NCBI GenBank assembly: GCA_947573605.1
Contig: CANPGM010000014.1
Coordinates: 1-64,000, forward strand
Source of the DNA: an uncultured Roseburia sp.
GTDB taxonomy: Bacteria > Bacillota > Clostridia > Lachnospirales > Lachnospiraceae
Direction of reading: 5' to 3'
Length of the DNA: 64,000 bases
This document shows, one piece after another, positions 19,074-27,598 of this stretch; the stretch's first letter is position 1, and each line of letters begins with the position of its first letter. A program made the translations under genes and the position numbers. The notes below the pieces were generated by a model that was not told the origin of the DNA, did not search any database, and worked only from the letters and a program-made list of their open reading frames with translations.

Positions 19074-19976
19074 TTAACGCAGCTTTATTGTATTTGGAGC
19101 CGTTGCATAATAACAGATTTCAGCGCCTAGTTCCTCCATAAATGCTTTTTTCCTGGGAGCATTCAATTCCGCATTTTGCATCAGACTTTCAGGCGCATCA
19201 AAGAAAGCTTTTTTGGGTGAGATCATCCGGTAAATGCTCTCGTCCATTCCCCCGTTTCCGTGGTGTCCCATTTGGACGTAATCGGCAGCTAACTGATCGC
19301 CGTATTTTTTTTGCATATAATCGCTTTGGCTGATGCCGACATCGGATAGAAACAGCATGGATTCCTGTTCGGCGGACAGTTTAAAAATCAATCCTCCGTC
19401 GTTGCAGGTATCGCGGACTTCCTGCAGCTGTTCCAGGTCAAAACTGTGGAAGACTTCCATTTGTAGTCCAAACAGGTCCAGCGTATCTCCTTCTGTCAGA
19501 TAAATCAGATTTTCTTCCGACGACATAAGACGGACAAATTCATCATAGACGTCAAACTCGTCCCATTCCGCTGCTCTGGCTTGATAGACGTCATAATCTG
19601 TGGGAACTGCATATATTTTTCTGATCGCTATTTCGCCAGACGCATAAATTTCATTGAATGCGCCGATATGGTCCGGATGCGGATGGGTGAGGATCCATGC
19701 GTCAACGGTTCCGCCGTTGGCGTTGATAACGGAAAGAAGCTGATCGGCGTCGTCGCGCCAGCCTCCGTCTATTATAATCAGATGGCCTTCTTTGTCCGTA
19801 ATGGTATAAATCATCGACTGCAGGCCGGTTGCAGAGGCATATTGCGTTACGGTGTAACCCTGTTTTTCTTTTAAAGAGAAAATAAAAAAGAGACAGACTG
19901 CAAGTGCCGCAGCCAGAAATACGCCCGACGCTATCCTATATTTTCTTTGTTTGTGAGAGCTTCTTTTTTCTGCCAT
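19074..19976 (-). CDS. Membrane-anchored MBL-fold hydrolase (ComEC/Rec2 C-domain-like)
   Basis: About 300 residues with an N-terminal membrane anchor (about 17-36) and an external metallo-beta-lactamase domain. Metal-binding motifs are HPHPDHIGAF (about residue 100), Asp in SDVGIS and His in GHHGNGG, as in the ComEC C-terminal domain and related hydrolases. Known relatives cleave phosphodiester bonds, but the substrate here is unknown. I chose ATG 19976 because GGAAGG lies 5 nt upstream; the longer frame from 20057 would add an unrelated hydrophobic leader. It is next to a TfoX-N domain gene, but no other competence gene is seen. Confidence 0.8.
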   Translation of the reverse strand: MAEKRSSHKQRKYRIASGVFLAAALAVCLFFIFSLKEKQGYTVTQYASATGLQSMIYTITDKEGHLIIIDGGWRDDADQLLSVINANGGTVDAWILTHPHPDHIGAFNEIYASGEIAIRKIYAVPTDYDVYQARAAEWDEFDVYDEFVRLMSSEENLIYLTEGDTLDLFGLQMEVFHSFDLEQLQEVRDTCNDGGLIFKLSAEQESMLFLSDVGISQSDYMQKKYGDQLAADYVQMGHHGNGGMDESIYRMISPKKAFFDAPESLMQNAELNAPRKKAFMEELGAEICYYATAPNTIKLR

Positions 19977-20131
19977 TTTGTCCTTCCTTTCTGCGGTAAA
20001 GGTAGTTTTTCCGAAAAGAACCAGATACATTATAGAAAAGAAAGCGAAAAAAAGCAATTGGCTGAATGGAAAATAACAGAGGAAAGTGTTACAATGTTCG
20101 TATATTAGTTCAAAAAGGAGGCAGGGAAAAG

Positions 20132-20467
20132 ATGGCTACACCGGCGGAATATATGGAATTTGTCTGCGGACAGATTGGCGGGGTCGGAGAAATCCGCTAT
20201 AAAAAGATGTTTGGGGAATATATGCTGTATGTGGATGACAGACCGATTTTTACCGTCTGCGACAGTACGGTATATGTAAAAAAACTGGACGAGCTGCAGG
20301 AAGAAATGAAAGATGCGGAAACGGGATGTCCGTACAATGGAGCGAAAGAGCATTATATTTTAGATATCGATAATGAAGAACTGGCGAAAAAGGTTGCATT
20401 GAAGTTAAAGGAACTGATTCCGGTTCCAAAGCCGAAAAAGAAAGCAAAAAAAGAAAACGGGATTTAA
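20132..20467 (+). CDS. TfoX/Sxy N-terminal domain protein
   Basis: A 111-residue protein matching the TfoX N-terminal domain: YKKMFGEYMLYVDDRPIF and TVYVKKL are family-like, and the lysine-rich tail KPKKKAKK is common to clostridial members. The C-terminal TfoX domain of the competence regulator is absent, so a link to DNA uptake is not established. ATG 20132 has a perfect AAAGGAGG ribosome binding site; the frame continues upstream to 20066 without support. Confidence 0.8.
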   Translation: MATPAEYMEFVCGQIGGVGEIRYKKMFGEYMLYVDDRPIFTVCDSTVYVKKLDELQEEMKDAETGCPYNGAKEHYILDIDNEELAKKVALKLKELIPVPKPKKKAKKENGI

Positions 20468-20474
20468 AATGCAA

Positions 20475-20526
20475 AACAGGAGCTGCTGTCACTATGACTA
20501 TCTGTCATAACACAGCAGCTCCTGTT
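20475..20526. terminator. Bidirectional hairpin between convergent genes
   Basis: A perfect 15-bp stem (20475-20489 with 20512-20526) whose loop contains a second 6-bp stem, TATGAC/GTCATA. It separates the TfoX-N gene from the cellulase gene; only short A/T runs flank it. Confidence 0.65.
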
Positions 20527-20530
20527 GTAT

Positions 20531-22186
20531 TTATTGTACGATGCTTAAGCTATTGCTTCCGCATACGATAAAACCGATGTTCCCGGCGGAGCCGCCCGCA
20601 GAAATGGTTCCGTTGTAGTCCTTTGCGGTAATGTGCAGGGCGTTGCCGGAAACGGTATAATTGCCGTTCCAGCCGTCCGACAGGGAAACGGTTTCGTTGA
20701 ATGCAACGTCGATTGCCCAGGAGGTACAATCGTTTCCGGTTGTATTCTGCAGCGTCAGTTCATACTGATAAAAGCTTTTTCCGTCCGATTCCCAACTGTT
20801 TTTAAGTTCCGCGGTAAACGTAATCTCGCCGCTGCCCAGAGAAACTGTGGGGGCGGGATTTTGGCCGCCGTCTCCTGCTGGATCATTTTTTGGGGGATCG
20901 GAAGGAGGGGTTTCCTGCCCGCCGGGCGTCGGTAATTCGGTTTTTCCGGTCAGCATTCGGTAGAGCCATTTGCCGGAGGCGCTTAAGTCGTTTTCCGAGA
21001 AACCGGAGGTTTTGGTCGTATTGCTGTTTAAAATAGCGGAAGTCTCGCTTTTGTTGGACAGATTCCAGGCAACGTAGCTGACGCCGTACTGATTCATAAC
21101 GGAAACCCATTGATTGGCCTGGTTCTCATCGATTGCGCCATTGCCGCTCGCATCGCAGATTCCGTATTCCGTTACAAATATCGGGAGTCCGGCGTTTATG
21201 GCTGCGGTCATGGTATTCCGCAGGGAATCCGTATGGGTTGCCGCATAAAAGTGCAGGGTATACATGATATTTTCATAGCCGGTAATCGGGTCCGCCGCAG
21301 CCTGGTCTACATACTGCGACCAGTTTGGAGTGCCCACAATAATAATTCCGTCGTCGTCATACGACCGTATCACAGGAATGATTTCTTCGGCGTAGGATTT
21401 GATTTCGCTCCAGCCTGTTCCCCCGTTCGGTTCGTTGCAGATTTCATACAGTACGTTATTGTGATCGGAATAAAGCTCTGCCATTTCCGCAAAAAACGAC
21501 TTTGCTTCTTCTTTATAAGTATTGGGATTGCCGTCGGAAAGAATATGCCAGTCGATAATGACATACATTCCAAGTTCCGTTGCATAGGATACCCCGTTTT
21601 TTACCAGATCTTTTAATTCGTTTTTATCACCGCCGCTGCAGTAGCCGCCGTACTCGGAAGTGTACATAGCCAGCCGGATGACGTTGACGTTCCAATTATC
21701 CCGAAGTTCCCGAAAGCAGTCTTTATTTACGTAATCAGGAAACCATGCAAGTCCGTGTGTGCTGATTCCTTTGAGCTGAACGGCATTGCCGTTTTCGTCG
21801 GTAAGCGCTGTCCCTTCCACATGAAGAGCGCCTGAAGAAGCAGGGGTGACTGCGGGATTGCCTTCTGCGGCTTTTCCCGGAATCACTGTTCCCTGATTCT
21901 TGGTGTTCCGGTCATTTTGGCTTTCTGTTTCTTTGTTCTGATTATTGGAATTTGGTTTACCTTCTTCGGAGCTTTCTGTTTCCGTGTCGGAATCTTTCTG
22001 TTTTGAATCGTTTTTTTTCTCGATGTCTGTGCTCTTTGCGTTAGAAGCGTTTTCCTCTTCTTCGCCTGACTCTGTTTTAGAGGGCAGTTCCGTCTGAAGA
22101 TTTTTTGCGGTCTCTCTGCCGCATCCCGATACCAGCAGAGAACAAATGACGAGTATTGGTGTGACAAGCGCAAATGTTTTTTTCAT
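20531..22186 (-). CDS. Surface lipoprotein endoglucanase, GH5 with C-terminal CBM2-like domain
   Basis: About 551 residues. A lipoprotein signal ends in LLVSGC, followed by a Glu/Ser/Lys/Asn-rich linker (about 25-115) that would span the cell wall, then a GH5 cellulase domain (about 125-410) with the general acid Glu in YEICNEPNGG and the nucleophile Glu in FVTEYGICD. A Pro/Gly linker leads to a CBM2-like cellulose-binding module with the expected tryptophans (ELKNSW, TSWAID, SDGWNG). It should cut beta-1,4-glucan at the cell surface. ATG 22186 fits the AAGGAG 12 nt upstream; the 13 residues of the longer frame do not look like part of a signal peptide. No cellulosome dockerin is seen. Confidence 0.88.
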   Translation of the reverse strand: MKKTFALVTPILVICSLLVSGCGRETAKNLQTELPSKTESGEEEENASNAKSTDIEKKNDSKQKDSDTETESSEEGKPNSNNQNKETESQNDRNTKNQGTVIPGKAAEGNPAVTPASSGALHVEGTALTDENGNAVQLKGISTHGLAWFPDYVNKDCFRELRDNWNVNVIRLAMYTSEYGGYCSGGDKNELKDLVKNGVSYATELGMYVIIDWHILSDGNPNTYKEEAKSFFAEMAELYSDHNNVLYEICNEPNGGTGWSEIKSYAEEIIPVIRSYDDDGIIIVGTPNWSQYVDQAAADPITGYENIMYTLHFYAATHTDSLRNTMTAAINAGLPIFVTEYGICDASGNGAIDENQANQWVSVMNQYGVSYVAWNLSNKSETSAILNSNTTKTSGFSENDLSASGKWLYRMLTGKTELPTPGGQETPPSDPPKNDPAGDGGQNPAPTVSLGSGEITFTAELKNSWESDGKSFYQYELTLQNTTGNDCTSWAIDVAFNETVSLSDGWNGNYTVSGNALHITAKDYNGTISAGGSAGNIGFIVCGSNSLSIVQ

Positions 22187-22315
22187 AATAAAAATAGACT
22201 CCTTTCTAAAATGCCCGCTTTTCATATATTCTTACAGAAATCAGGCAGGAAGTCAATAACAGAACAAATATGGATATCAGGATACCGCCTGCACCGGATT
22301 TATCAGTAAAAATGA

Positions 22316-22345
22316 TTGACCTTCCATATTAATCTAAAGTATAAT
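22316..22345 (+). promoter_or_regulatory. Promoter of the FIST-MCP operon
   Basis: TTGACC (22316-22321) and TATAAT (22340-22345) are spaced by 18 bp, 45 bp before the start codon of the FIST gene. Confidence 0.6.
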
Positions 22346-22390
22346 GTCATTAAATGGGAATGAATCTTACGAAAAGAGAGGAACATTATA

Positions 22391-23446
22391 TTGAGACAGT
22401 TTTTTGGAATGAGTAAAAACGGAGATTTAAAGGAAGCTGTTCGTGGATTAAATGCCCCTCAATTGATTATGCTGATGTCTAATAGTGATCAGTTTGAAGA
22501 GCACGTAAAGGAACTGGAGCGGCTTTATCCGCAGGTGCCGAGCATTGGCTGTATAGGAATGAGCTATGATACGGGCGTTGTGGAGAAAGGGGTAGGAGTC
22601 ATTGCATATTATGACGGCGTTTCCACAGCGGCAAATGTACTTGAGGAAGTGTCTGTGATGCCAGTCAAATACATTGATCGTCTTAAGAGTGACGTCGACA
22701 GAGTAAACGGATCGCAGAACGATACTGTGTGCATTGATTTTTGCTCCGGAAACGATGCCTGTGTGCTGACGACCATTCACAGCGTGCTGAAACAAAGGAA
22801 GATATCTCTGGTTGGAGGAACGGGAGACGCCGGAAAGGTGTCGGCTAACGGCAGAGTATACAATGATGCGGTTGCCTATGCGATAATTAAAAATAATAAC
22901 GGCAGAGTGAAAGCGTATAAAGAAAATATTTATCATCAGTTGGGGAATTATTATTTTATCGCCTCGAAAACAGATAAGGCAAACTATATTATCGGCGAGT
23001 TGAACGGAAAGCCGGCGAAACGGGTATATCAGGATATTCTTCATGTGACCGAACAGGAGATAACGACGCAGACTTTTAAGAACCCCTTCGGAAAAATTAT
23101 CGGAAACGATACCTGCATTATTTCGATTAAAGAGGTAAACGGGAACGCGCTGACGTGTTTCAGACAGGTAAATGATTCGGATGTGCTGATTATGCTGGAG
23201 CTTGGAGATTACAGGGCAATTGTAAAAAATACGATTCAGACAATACATAAGGATTTTCCGAAGATTTCGGCGGTATTTTCCGTAAACTGTCTGTTCCGGT
23301 ATCTGCTTTTTTGTGATAATAATTATATGCAGGAATATCTGCAGGACATGAGCACATTGGGAAATCATGCCGGGCTTGTGGGATACGGAGAGCATTATAA
23401 TAATCGATTTGTAAATCAGTCTATGACATGCGTAGTGTTTGAATAG
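22391..23446 (+). CDS. FIST-domain sensory protein
   Basis: A 351-residue soluble protein with FIST-N (about 20-200, with PSIGCIGMSYDTGV and LVGGTGDAGK) and FIST-C (about 210-345, ending VGYGEHYNNRFVNQSM). FIST domains occur in signalling proteins and are thought to bind small ligands such as amino acids. Start is TTG, preceded by GAGAGG at 9 nt; no better ATG is available. The next gene, 11 bp on, is a soluble MCP, so the two very likely form one signalling unit with the sensor and transmitter on separate chains. Ligand unknown. Confidence 0.85.
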   Translation: MRQFFGMSKNGDLKEAVRGLNAPQLIMLMSNSDQFEEHVKELERLYPQVPSIGCIGMSYDTGVVEKGVGVIAYYDGVSTAANVLEEVSVMPVKYIDRLKSDVDRVNGSQNDTVCIDFCSGNDACVLTTIHSVLKQRKISLVGGTGDAGKVSANGRVYNDAVAYAIIKNNNGRVKAYKENIYHQLGNYYFIASKTDKANYIIGELNGKPAKRVYQDILHVTEQEITTQTFKNPFGKIIGNDTCIISIKEVNGNALTCFRQVNDSDVLIMLELGDYRAIVKNTIQTIHKDFPKISAVFSVNCLFRYLLFCDNNYMQEYLQDMSTLGNHAGLVGYGEHYNNRFVNQSMTCVVFE

Positions 23447-23457
23447 GGAGGAAGAGG

Positions 23458-24378
23458 ATGAAAGGTATGAAGAAATCTCAGAATAAGGAGAAAAGTCTGA
23501 ATCCTGTACTGCATGTGACAGACAGTTTAAAGGAATACCAGCAGGAACTTGTTCAGAGCGAGGTCGCTTCTCTGCGGGAAATAAGTCTGGTGGGCAGTTC
23601 TTTTGGAAGCGTAATTAAGGAAGCGGACAGTTTTCAGGAGACGCTGCTGGAATTTGATCAGACTTTTTCAAATATAAATCAGGTTTCCGGTCAGTTTGCG
23701 AATGTAAAAAGCGAGATTGATCAGTCCGTTGTTCAAGCTCAGAATGTCGTAGACGAGCTGAAAAACAGTACGCATCAGGTAGAATTGCATTTTTCCGAAA
23801 TGGAAAAAACGTTTGGAGAATTTGAGGCAGCGGTAAAGAAAATCAAAGCCTGTACAAATAAAATTGAGTCGATTGCCGATCAGACGAATATTCTTGCGCT
23901 GAATGCTTCGATCGAGGCCGCTAAAGCGGGAGAATTCGGCAGAGGATTTGCAGTAGTCGCCGGAGAGGTAAAAAATCTTGCGGATGAAATAAAGAATCTC
24001 GTTGCTGAAGTGGATTCTGGCATTCAGGATGTGGAAAAGGGAACAGGCATGTTGAACGACTGCATCGATACGTCGCAGCAGGCGCTCGGACAGAGCCTTT
24101 TAAAAGCGGACGAGACATATCAGATGTTCGACAACATTACACAGACGGCAGAAAACGCAACGTCGGTGCAGACGGAAATTAATGATGTAATTGATGAATC
24201 AAAGGTCGCGCTGCAGATGCTCTGCAGTTATTTTGACAAAATCAAAGGTCAGTACCGCGAGGTTGTGCAGCATATTAATCATGCGAGAGCGCTTGGAACT
24301 ACAAAGAGTACAATGTTTGAGGATGTGGACAATATGCTGTCTCAGATACCTCCAATGATCAGAGACTACACCGCATGA
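23458..24378 (+). CDS. Soluble methyl-accepting chemotaxis signalling protein
   Basis: A 306-residue cytoplasmic chemoreceptor with no membrane helix. A helical N-terminal part (about 1-130) leads to a shortened MCP hairpin with tip ILALNASIEAAKAGEFGRGFAVVA. The ribosome binding site GGAGG lies 6 nt before the ATG. The operon with the FIST gene suggests the FIST protein feeds the signal into this transmitter. Confidence 0.88.
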   Translation: MKGMKKSQNKEKSLNPVLHVTDSLKEYQQELVQSEVASLREISLVGSSFGSVIKEADSFQETLLEFDQTFSNINQVSGQFANVKSEIDQSVVQAQNVVDELKNSTHQVELHFSEMEKTFGEFEAAVKKIKACTNKIESIADQTNILALNASIEAAKAGEFGRGFAVVAGEVKNLADEIKNLVAEVDSGIQDVEKGTGMLNDCIDTSQQALGQSLLKADETYQMFDNITQTAENATSVQTEINDVIDESKVALQMLCSYFDKIKGQYREVVQHINHARALGTTKSTMFEDVDNMLSQIPPMIRDYTA

Positions 24379-24416
24379 TTCAGGTTTAGAGCCTGTAACA
24401 GGGAATGGAGAAGAGG

Positions 24417-24456
24417 AAAGCCGATATTCGCCTTTGTGCGTTTATCGGCTTTTTTG
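24417..24456 (+). terminator. Rho-independent terminator after the FIST-MCP operon
   Basis: A 10-bp stem AAAGCCGATA/TATCGGCTTT (24417-24426 and 24443-24452) ends in a T-tract. Confidence 0.85.
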
Positions 24457-24553
24457 AATTTCTTTTGCCAAAGATGGCAGTTCTGCCTGTTGTTTTTAGC
24501 CAGTGCCGGTTTTTGAAAGGCTTGCGTATACGTTTCCTGTAATAATTATCGTG

Positions 24554-24604
24554 TTGTAACTTAACGTGGGGTTTACTATGATTCTATAAGAATACTGACA
24601 GTAT
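24554..24604 (+). promoter_or_regulatory. Promoter with two abutting palindromes, upstream of the R-M genes
   Basis: TTGTAA (24554-24559) and TATGAT (24577-24582) are 17 bp apart. The -10 box runs into two 13-bp palindromes, ATTCT-ATA-AGAAT (24581-24593) and ATACTG-A-CAGTAT (24592-24604), which overlap by two bases. Restriction-modification controller genes often have paired palindromic boxes at this place, so these may be operator sites for the HTH gene that follows. Binding is inference. Confidence 0.5.
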
Positions 24605-24636
24605 CAATATGGCCATGAAGCGGAAGCAGGGGGAAG

Positions 24637-24925
24637 ATGCCTGAATTTGAATTCAGACGGAATAAATGTAAGCATCTTAAGAGATTGACGAAGGAACAAC
24701 TTGTCCAAGCAGGTCGAAACACACCGGAAGACAATTGCGCATATGGAGAAGGTGCAACATTATCCATTCATATGGTTTGCGATCGATATTGCAAGAGCAA
24801 CTGACACATTGAATACGGGAGGACTATATAAAAACGAAAATATGTTCGATTTTTACTTGCTTTTTATGCAAATGGGGAGTATAATCAGGAAAAAAGAAGC
24901 AGATGATGATTATGGAAAATTGGTT
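24637..24925 (+). pseudogene. XRE-type HTH regulator, frame-broken, upstream of R-M genes
   Basis: An ATG at 24637 after AGGGGG opens a 55-codon frame with FRRNKCKHLKRLTKEQL, which looks like the first HTH helices. The continuation HRKTIAHMEK and FAIDIARATDTL, which looks like the recognition helix and following helix of Cro/CI-type regulators, is in the +1 frame from about 24685 to 24925. Neither frame alone makes a whole domain, so one base seems lost near 24680-24690. It could be a decayed controller (C-protein-like) gene for the R-M genes that follow, a sequencing error, or a real frameshift signal. The tail overlaps the methylase start. Confidence 0.45.
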
Positions 24926-25904
24926 TAAATTTATAGATTTATTTGCCGGTATCGGCGGAATGAGAATAGCGTTTGACAGGGTGGGAGGAAACTGCGTTTA
25001 TTCCAGCGAATGGAATAAATACAGTCAAAAGACATATTTTGCCAATTTTGGCGAACAGCCGGAAGGAGACATTACTCAGGTTCATGAGACTGACATTCCA
25101 GATCATGATATACTAGTAGCAGGGTTTCCATGTCAGCCGTTTTCAATAGCTGGAGTGTCCAAGAAGAATAGTCTGGGAAGAGCCACTGGTTTTCAGGATA
25201 AAACGCAGGGAACATTGTTTTTTGATGTTTGTCGTATTATAAAGGAAAAAAGACCAAGAGCATTTATGCTGGAAAATGTAAAAAATTTATGTAGTCATGA
25301 TAAGGGTAGAACCTTTAAAATTATTCTGGAATCACTTGAAGAGCTGAATTATGAGGTATTTTACTCTGTACTGGACGGACAAAATTATGTTCCGCAGCAC
25401 AGAGAACGTATCCTGATTGTAGGGTTTGACAGGGAACGTTATGGTAAAAAAATAGAATTCCGGTTTGATTTAAGACCGGTGGTACAAAAACCAATTATGC
25501 GTGATATTCTTGAAAGTTCGGTAGAAGAGAAATATACTCTTTCTGACAGGTTGTGGCAATATCTTCAAAATTATGCAGCAAAACATAAAGCTGCCGGAAA
25601 TGGTTTTGGATATGGAATTGCACCAGTTGATGGAGTATCCAGGACGATGAGCGCACGTTATTATAAAGATGGTTCTGAAATACTGATTCTACAGGAGGGA
25701 AAAAATCCGCGCAGACTTACGCCAAGAGAATGCGCCCGGCTTCAGGGTTTTCCTGACAGTTTTCAAATACCAGTATCTGATACCCAAGCATACAGACAAT
25801 TCGGAAATTCTGTAGTAGTCCCGCTTATGGAGGAAGTTGCAGGATTGATTGTTAATAAAATGGAGGAATTGGAGTTACAGAATCAAAAAAAGAAGGTGAT
25901 TTAA
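24903..25904 (+). CDS. DNA (cytosine-5-)-methyltransferase of an EcoRII-like R-M system
   Basis: A 333-residue C5 methylase with motif [11 protein letters not shown], motif [10 protein letters not shown] with catalytic Cys77, motif VI ENVKNL, motif [15 protein letters not shown], motif [16 protein letters not shown] and motif X FGNSV. It transfers a methyl group from SAM to cytosine in its target. The company of an EcoRII-type endonuclease and Vsr suggests a Dcm/EcoRII-like target (CCWGG), which is inference. Starts at 24903, 24906 and 24912 are all possible. Lower GC than the flanks supports acquisition by transfer. Confidence 0.92.
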   Translation: MMIMENWFKFIDLFAGIGGMRIAFDRVGGNCVYSSEWNKYSQKTYFANFGEQPEGDITQVHETDIPDHDILVAGFPCQPFSIAGVSKKNSLGRATGFQDKTQGTLFFDVCRIIKEKRPRAFMLENVKNLCSHDKGRTFKIILESLEELNYEVFYSVLDGQNYVPQHRERILIVGFDRERYGKKIEFRFDLRPVVQKPIMRDILESSVEEKYTLSDRLWQYLQNYAAKHKAAGNGFGYGIAPVDGVSRTMSARYYKDGSEILILQEGKNPRRLTPRECARLQGFPDSFQIPVSDTQAYRQFGNSVVVPLMEEVAGLIVNKMEELELQNQKKKVI

Positions 25905-27083
25905 ATGTCGAAAACTTATGCTGATTTGGCGATACAAGCTGCAATTGCTGGTCAGTTATGTTATTGTAAATTCTTGTCTGCCAATGATACGGGGAAAACA
26001 GGTGGACACCAGGCAGGGATTTATATTGCTAAGCCATCCATAAAAATATTGTTTGCCGTACCGGGCAAAAAGGGCGAAAATAAGGACAAATGGGTTAAAG
26101 TTAAGTGGCAAAATGATTTTGTGACAAATACAAGGTTTATATATTATGGAAAAGGGACAAGAAATGAGTATCGTATTACTAATTTTGGAAAATCCTTTCC
26201 GTTTTTAATGCCGGAATATACAGGCGCATTATTTGTTTTAATTAAGGAAGATGAGGAGACCTACCAGGCTTTTTTTCTAAATTCAGATGAGGAGATAGAG
26301 TCATTTTTAAGCGCGTTTATGATTAGCCCGACAGAGACAAATTGTCTGATTGATAAAGAAAAGATTCTTCCTGAGAAAAGGACAGAACTGGCGATACAGG
26401 AATTCATTAATGGGTTGTCTGATGACTTTCCGACATCTGACGTAATGTCTGTAGCTGCAAGAAATATTTGTGATAAAATTTATAATCACTCAGAGTACAT
26501 CTATACGAATCCAGATAAGAAGATTATTGAATGGATAAATATGGAATACTCAATATTCAGAGCACTGGAATATACTCGTTATAGTGATTTTATTAGTAGG
26601 GGATTCTCAAATGTAGATGAATTTGTTAACGTTGCAAACAAGGTTCTAAATCGCAGGAAAAGTAGAGCAGGGAGAAGTCTGGAACATCATTTGGCTGCAA
26701 TTTTTGATGGAAATAATATTACATATTCATCACAGGCAGTAACAGAAGGAAATAAAAAACCGGATTTTTTATTCCCTTCTAAGGAAGCATATTATGATAT
26801 CCACTTTCCAACGGAAGCGCTTGTTACGCTGGCTGCAAAAACTACATGTAAGGATCGATGGAGACAGATTTTAAATGAGGCAGATCGGTTAAAAGGAGCC
26901 CCTAAATATTTATGCACACTTCAACAGGGAATATCGGGGGCACAGATGGATGAAATGATGGTGGAAAATGTAATATTGGTTGTACCTGATCCTTATATTT
27001 CATTATACCCTTCTGATAGACAGAGCAGAATTTGGTCAATTGCACGGTTTGTCAGATATATCAAAGAACTGGAAGGGAAATGA
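25905..27083 (+). CDS. EcoRII-like type IIE restriction endonuclease
   Basis: A 392-residue protein with the two EcoRII domains: an N-terminal effector-DNA-binding domain (about 20-150, with LSANDTGKTGGHQAG) and a C-terminal PD-(D/E)XK-like nuclease domain (about 215-385). The segment KPDFLF ... AAKTTCKDRW keeps Tyr296, Lys312 and Arg318 in the spacing I recall for the EcoRII active site (Tyr308, Lys324, Arg330). EcoRII cuts before CCWGG and needs a second site as activator; the same target is likely here. It directly follows the methylase gene and overlaps nothing. Length is close to EcoRII itself. Confidence 0.88.
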   Translation: MSKTYADLAIQAAIAGQLCYCKFLSANDTGKTGGHQAGIYIAKPSIKILFAVPGKKGENKDKWVKVKWQNDFVTNTRFIYYGKGTRNEYRITNFGKSFPFLMPEYTGALFVLIKEDEETYQAFFLNSDEEIESFLSAFMISPTETNCLIDKEKILPEKRTELAIQEFINGLSDDFPTSDVMSVAARNICDKIYNHSEYIYTNPDKKIIEWINMEYSIFRALEYTRYSDFISRGFSNVDEFVNVANKVLNRRKSRAGRSLEHHLAAIFDGNNITYSSQAVTEGNKKPDFLFPSKEAYYDIHFPTEALVTLAAKTTCKDRWRQILNEADRLKGAPKYLCTLQQGISGAQMDEMMVENVILVVPDPYISLYPSDRQSRIWSIARFVRYIKELEGK

Positions 27084-27084
27084 G

Positions 27085-27534
27085 ATGGATATAAAAAGCA
27101 GGGAAGAACGAAGTAAAAATATGGCGGCGATTCGTTCCAGAAATACAAAGCCAGAGATCTATTTAAGGAAGCTGCTTTTTTCACGCGGTTATCGGTATCG
27201 AGTGTGTTCTAAGTATGTATCTGGACATCCGGATTTGTATTTAAAGAAATATAATACTGCAATTTTTGTTCATGGTTGTTATTGGCATCGTCATAAAAAC
27301 TGTAAATATGCATACATGCCAAAATCAAGAGTGGAATTCTGGCAGAAGAAGTTTGAAATGAATCAGAAACGGGACTATATTGTCAGGGAAGAACTTAAGG
27401 ATAGACAAATAAAATGTCTGATTGTTTGGGAGTGTACCATAAATCAGATGGAGAGAAATTCAGATATACAATATATGTATCTAAAACGAATAGAAAACTT
27501 TTTAAAGTCAATAGATTTATATGATGAAATATAA
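27085..27534 (+). CDS. vsr: Very short patch repair endonuclease Vsr
   Basis: A 150-residue nickase that cuts at T:G mismatches made when 5-methylcytosine deaminates. Conserved residues are the catalytic Asp in GHPDLYL, the HGCYWH motif with the active-site histidines, zinc ligands in HGC/HRHKNC, and the final VWEC. The start is one base after the endonuclease stop codon, so translation is coupled; a GGAAGGG ribosome binding site lies inside the endonuclease gene. Presence of Vsr supports a C5 methylase making mutation-prone m5C. Confidence 0.92.
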   Translation: MDIKSREERSKNMAAIRSRNTKPEIYLRKLLFSRGYRYRVCSKYVSGHPDLYLKKYNTAIFVHGCYWHRHKNCKYAYMPKSRVEFWQKKFEMNQKRDYIVREELKDRQIKCLIVWECTINQMERNSDIQYMYLKRIENFLKSIDLYDEI

Positions 27535-27598
27535 GATGGTATTAATTTTGTTTACATCATAAAACGGATAGTTGATACTTTAATTGTGAGGAGCCGCT

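Noticed and set aside
22448-23395. A 315-codon open frame on the minus strand
   Set aside because: It lies entirely opposite the FIST gene, whose domains, start and operon are clear; the antisense protein has no recognisable motif.
24701-24928. A 75-codon frame as an independent gene
   Set aside because: Its start has no ribosome binding site and its content continues the HTH begun in another frame at 24637, so it is treated as part of the broken regulator.
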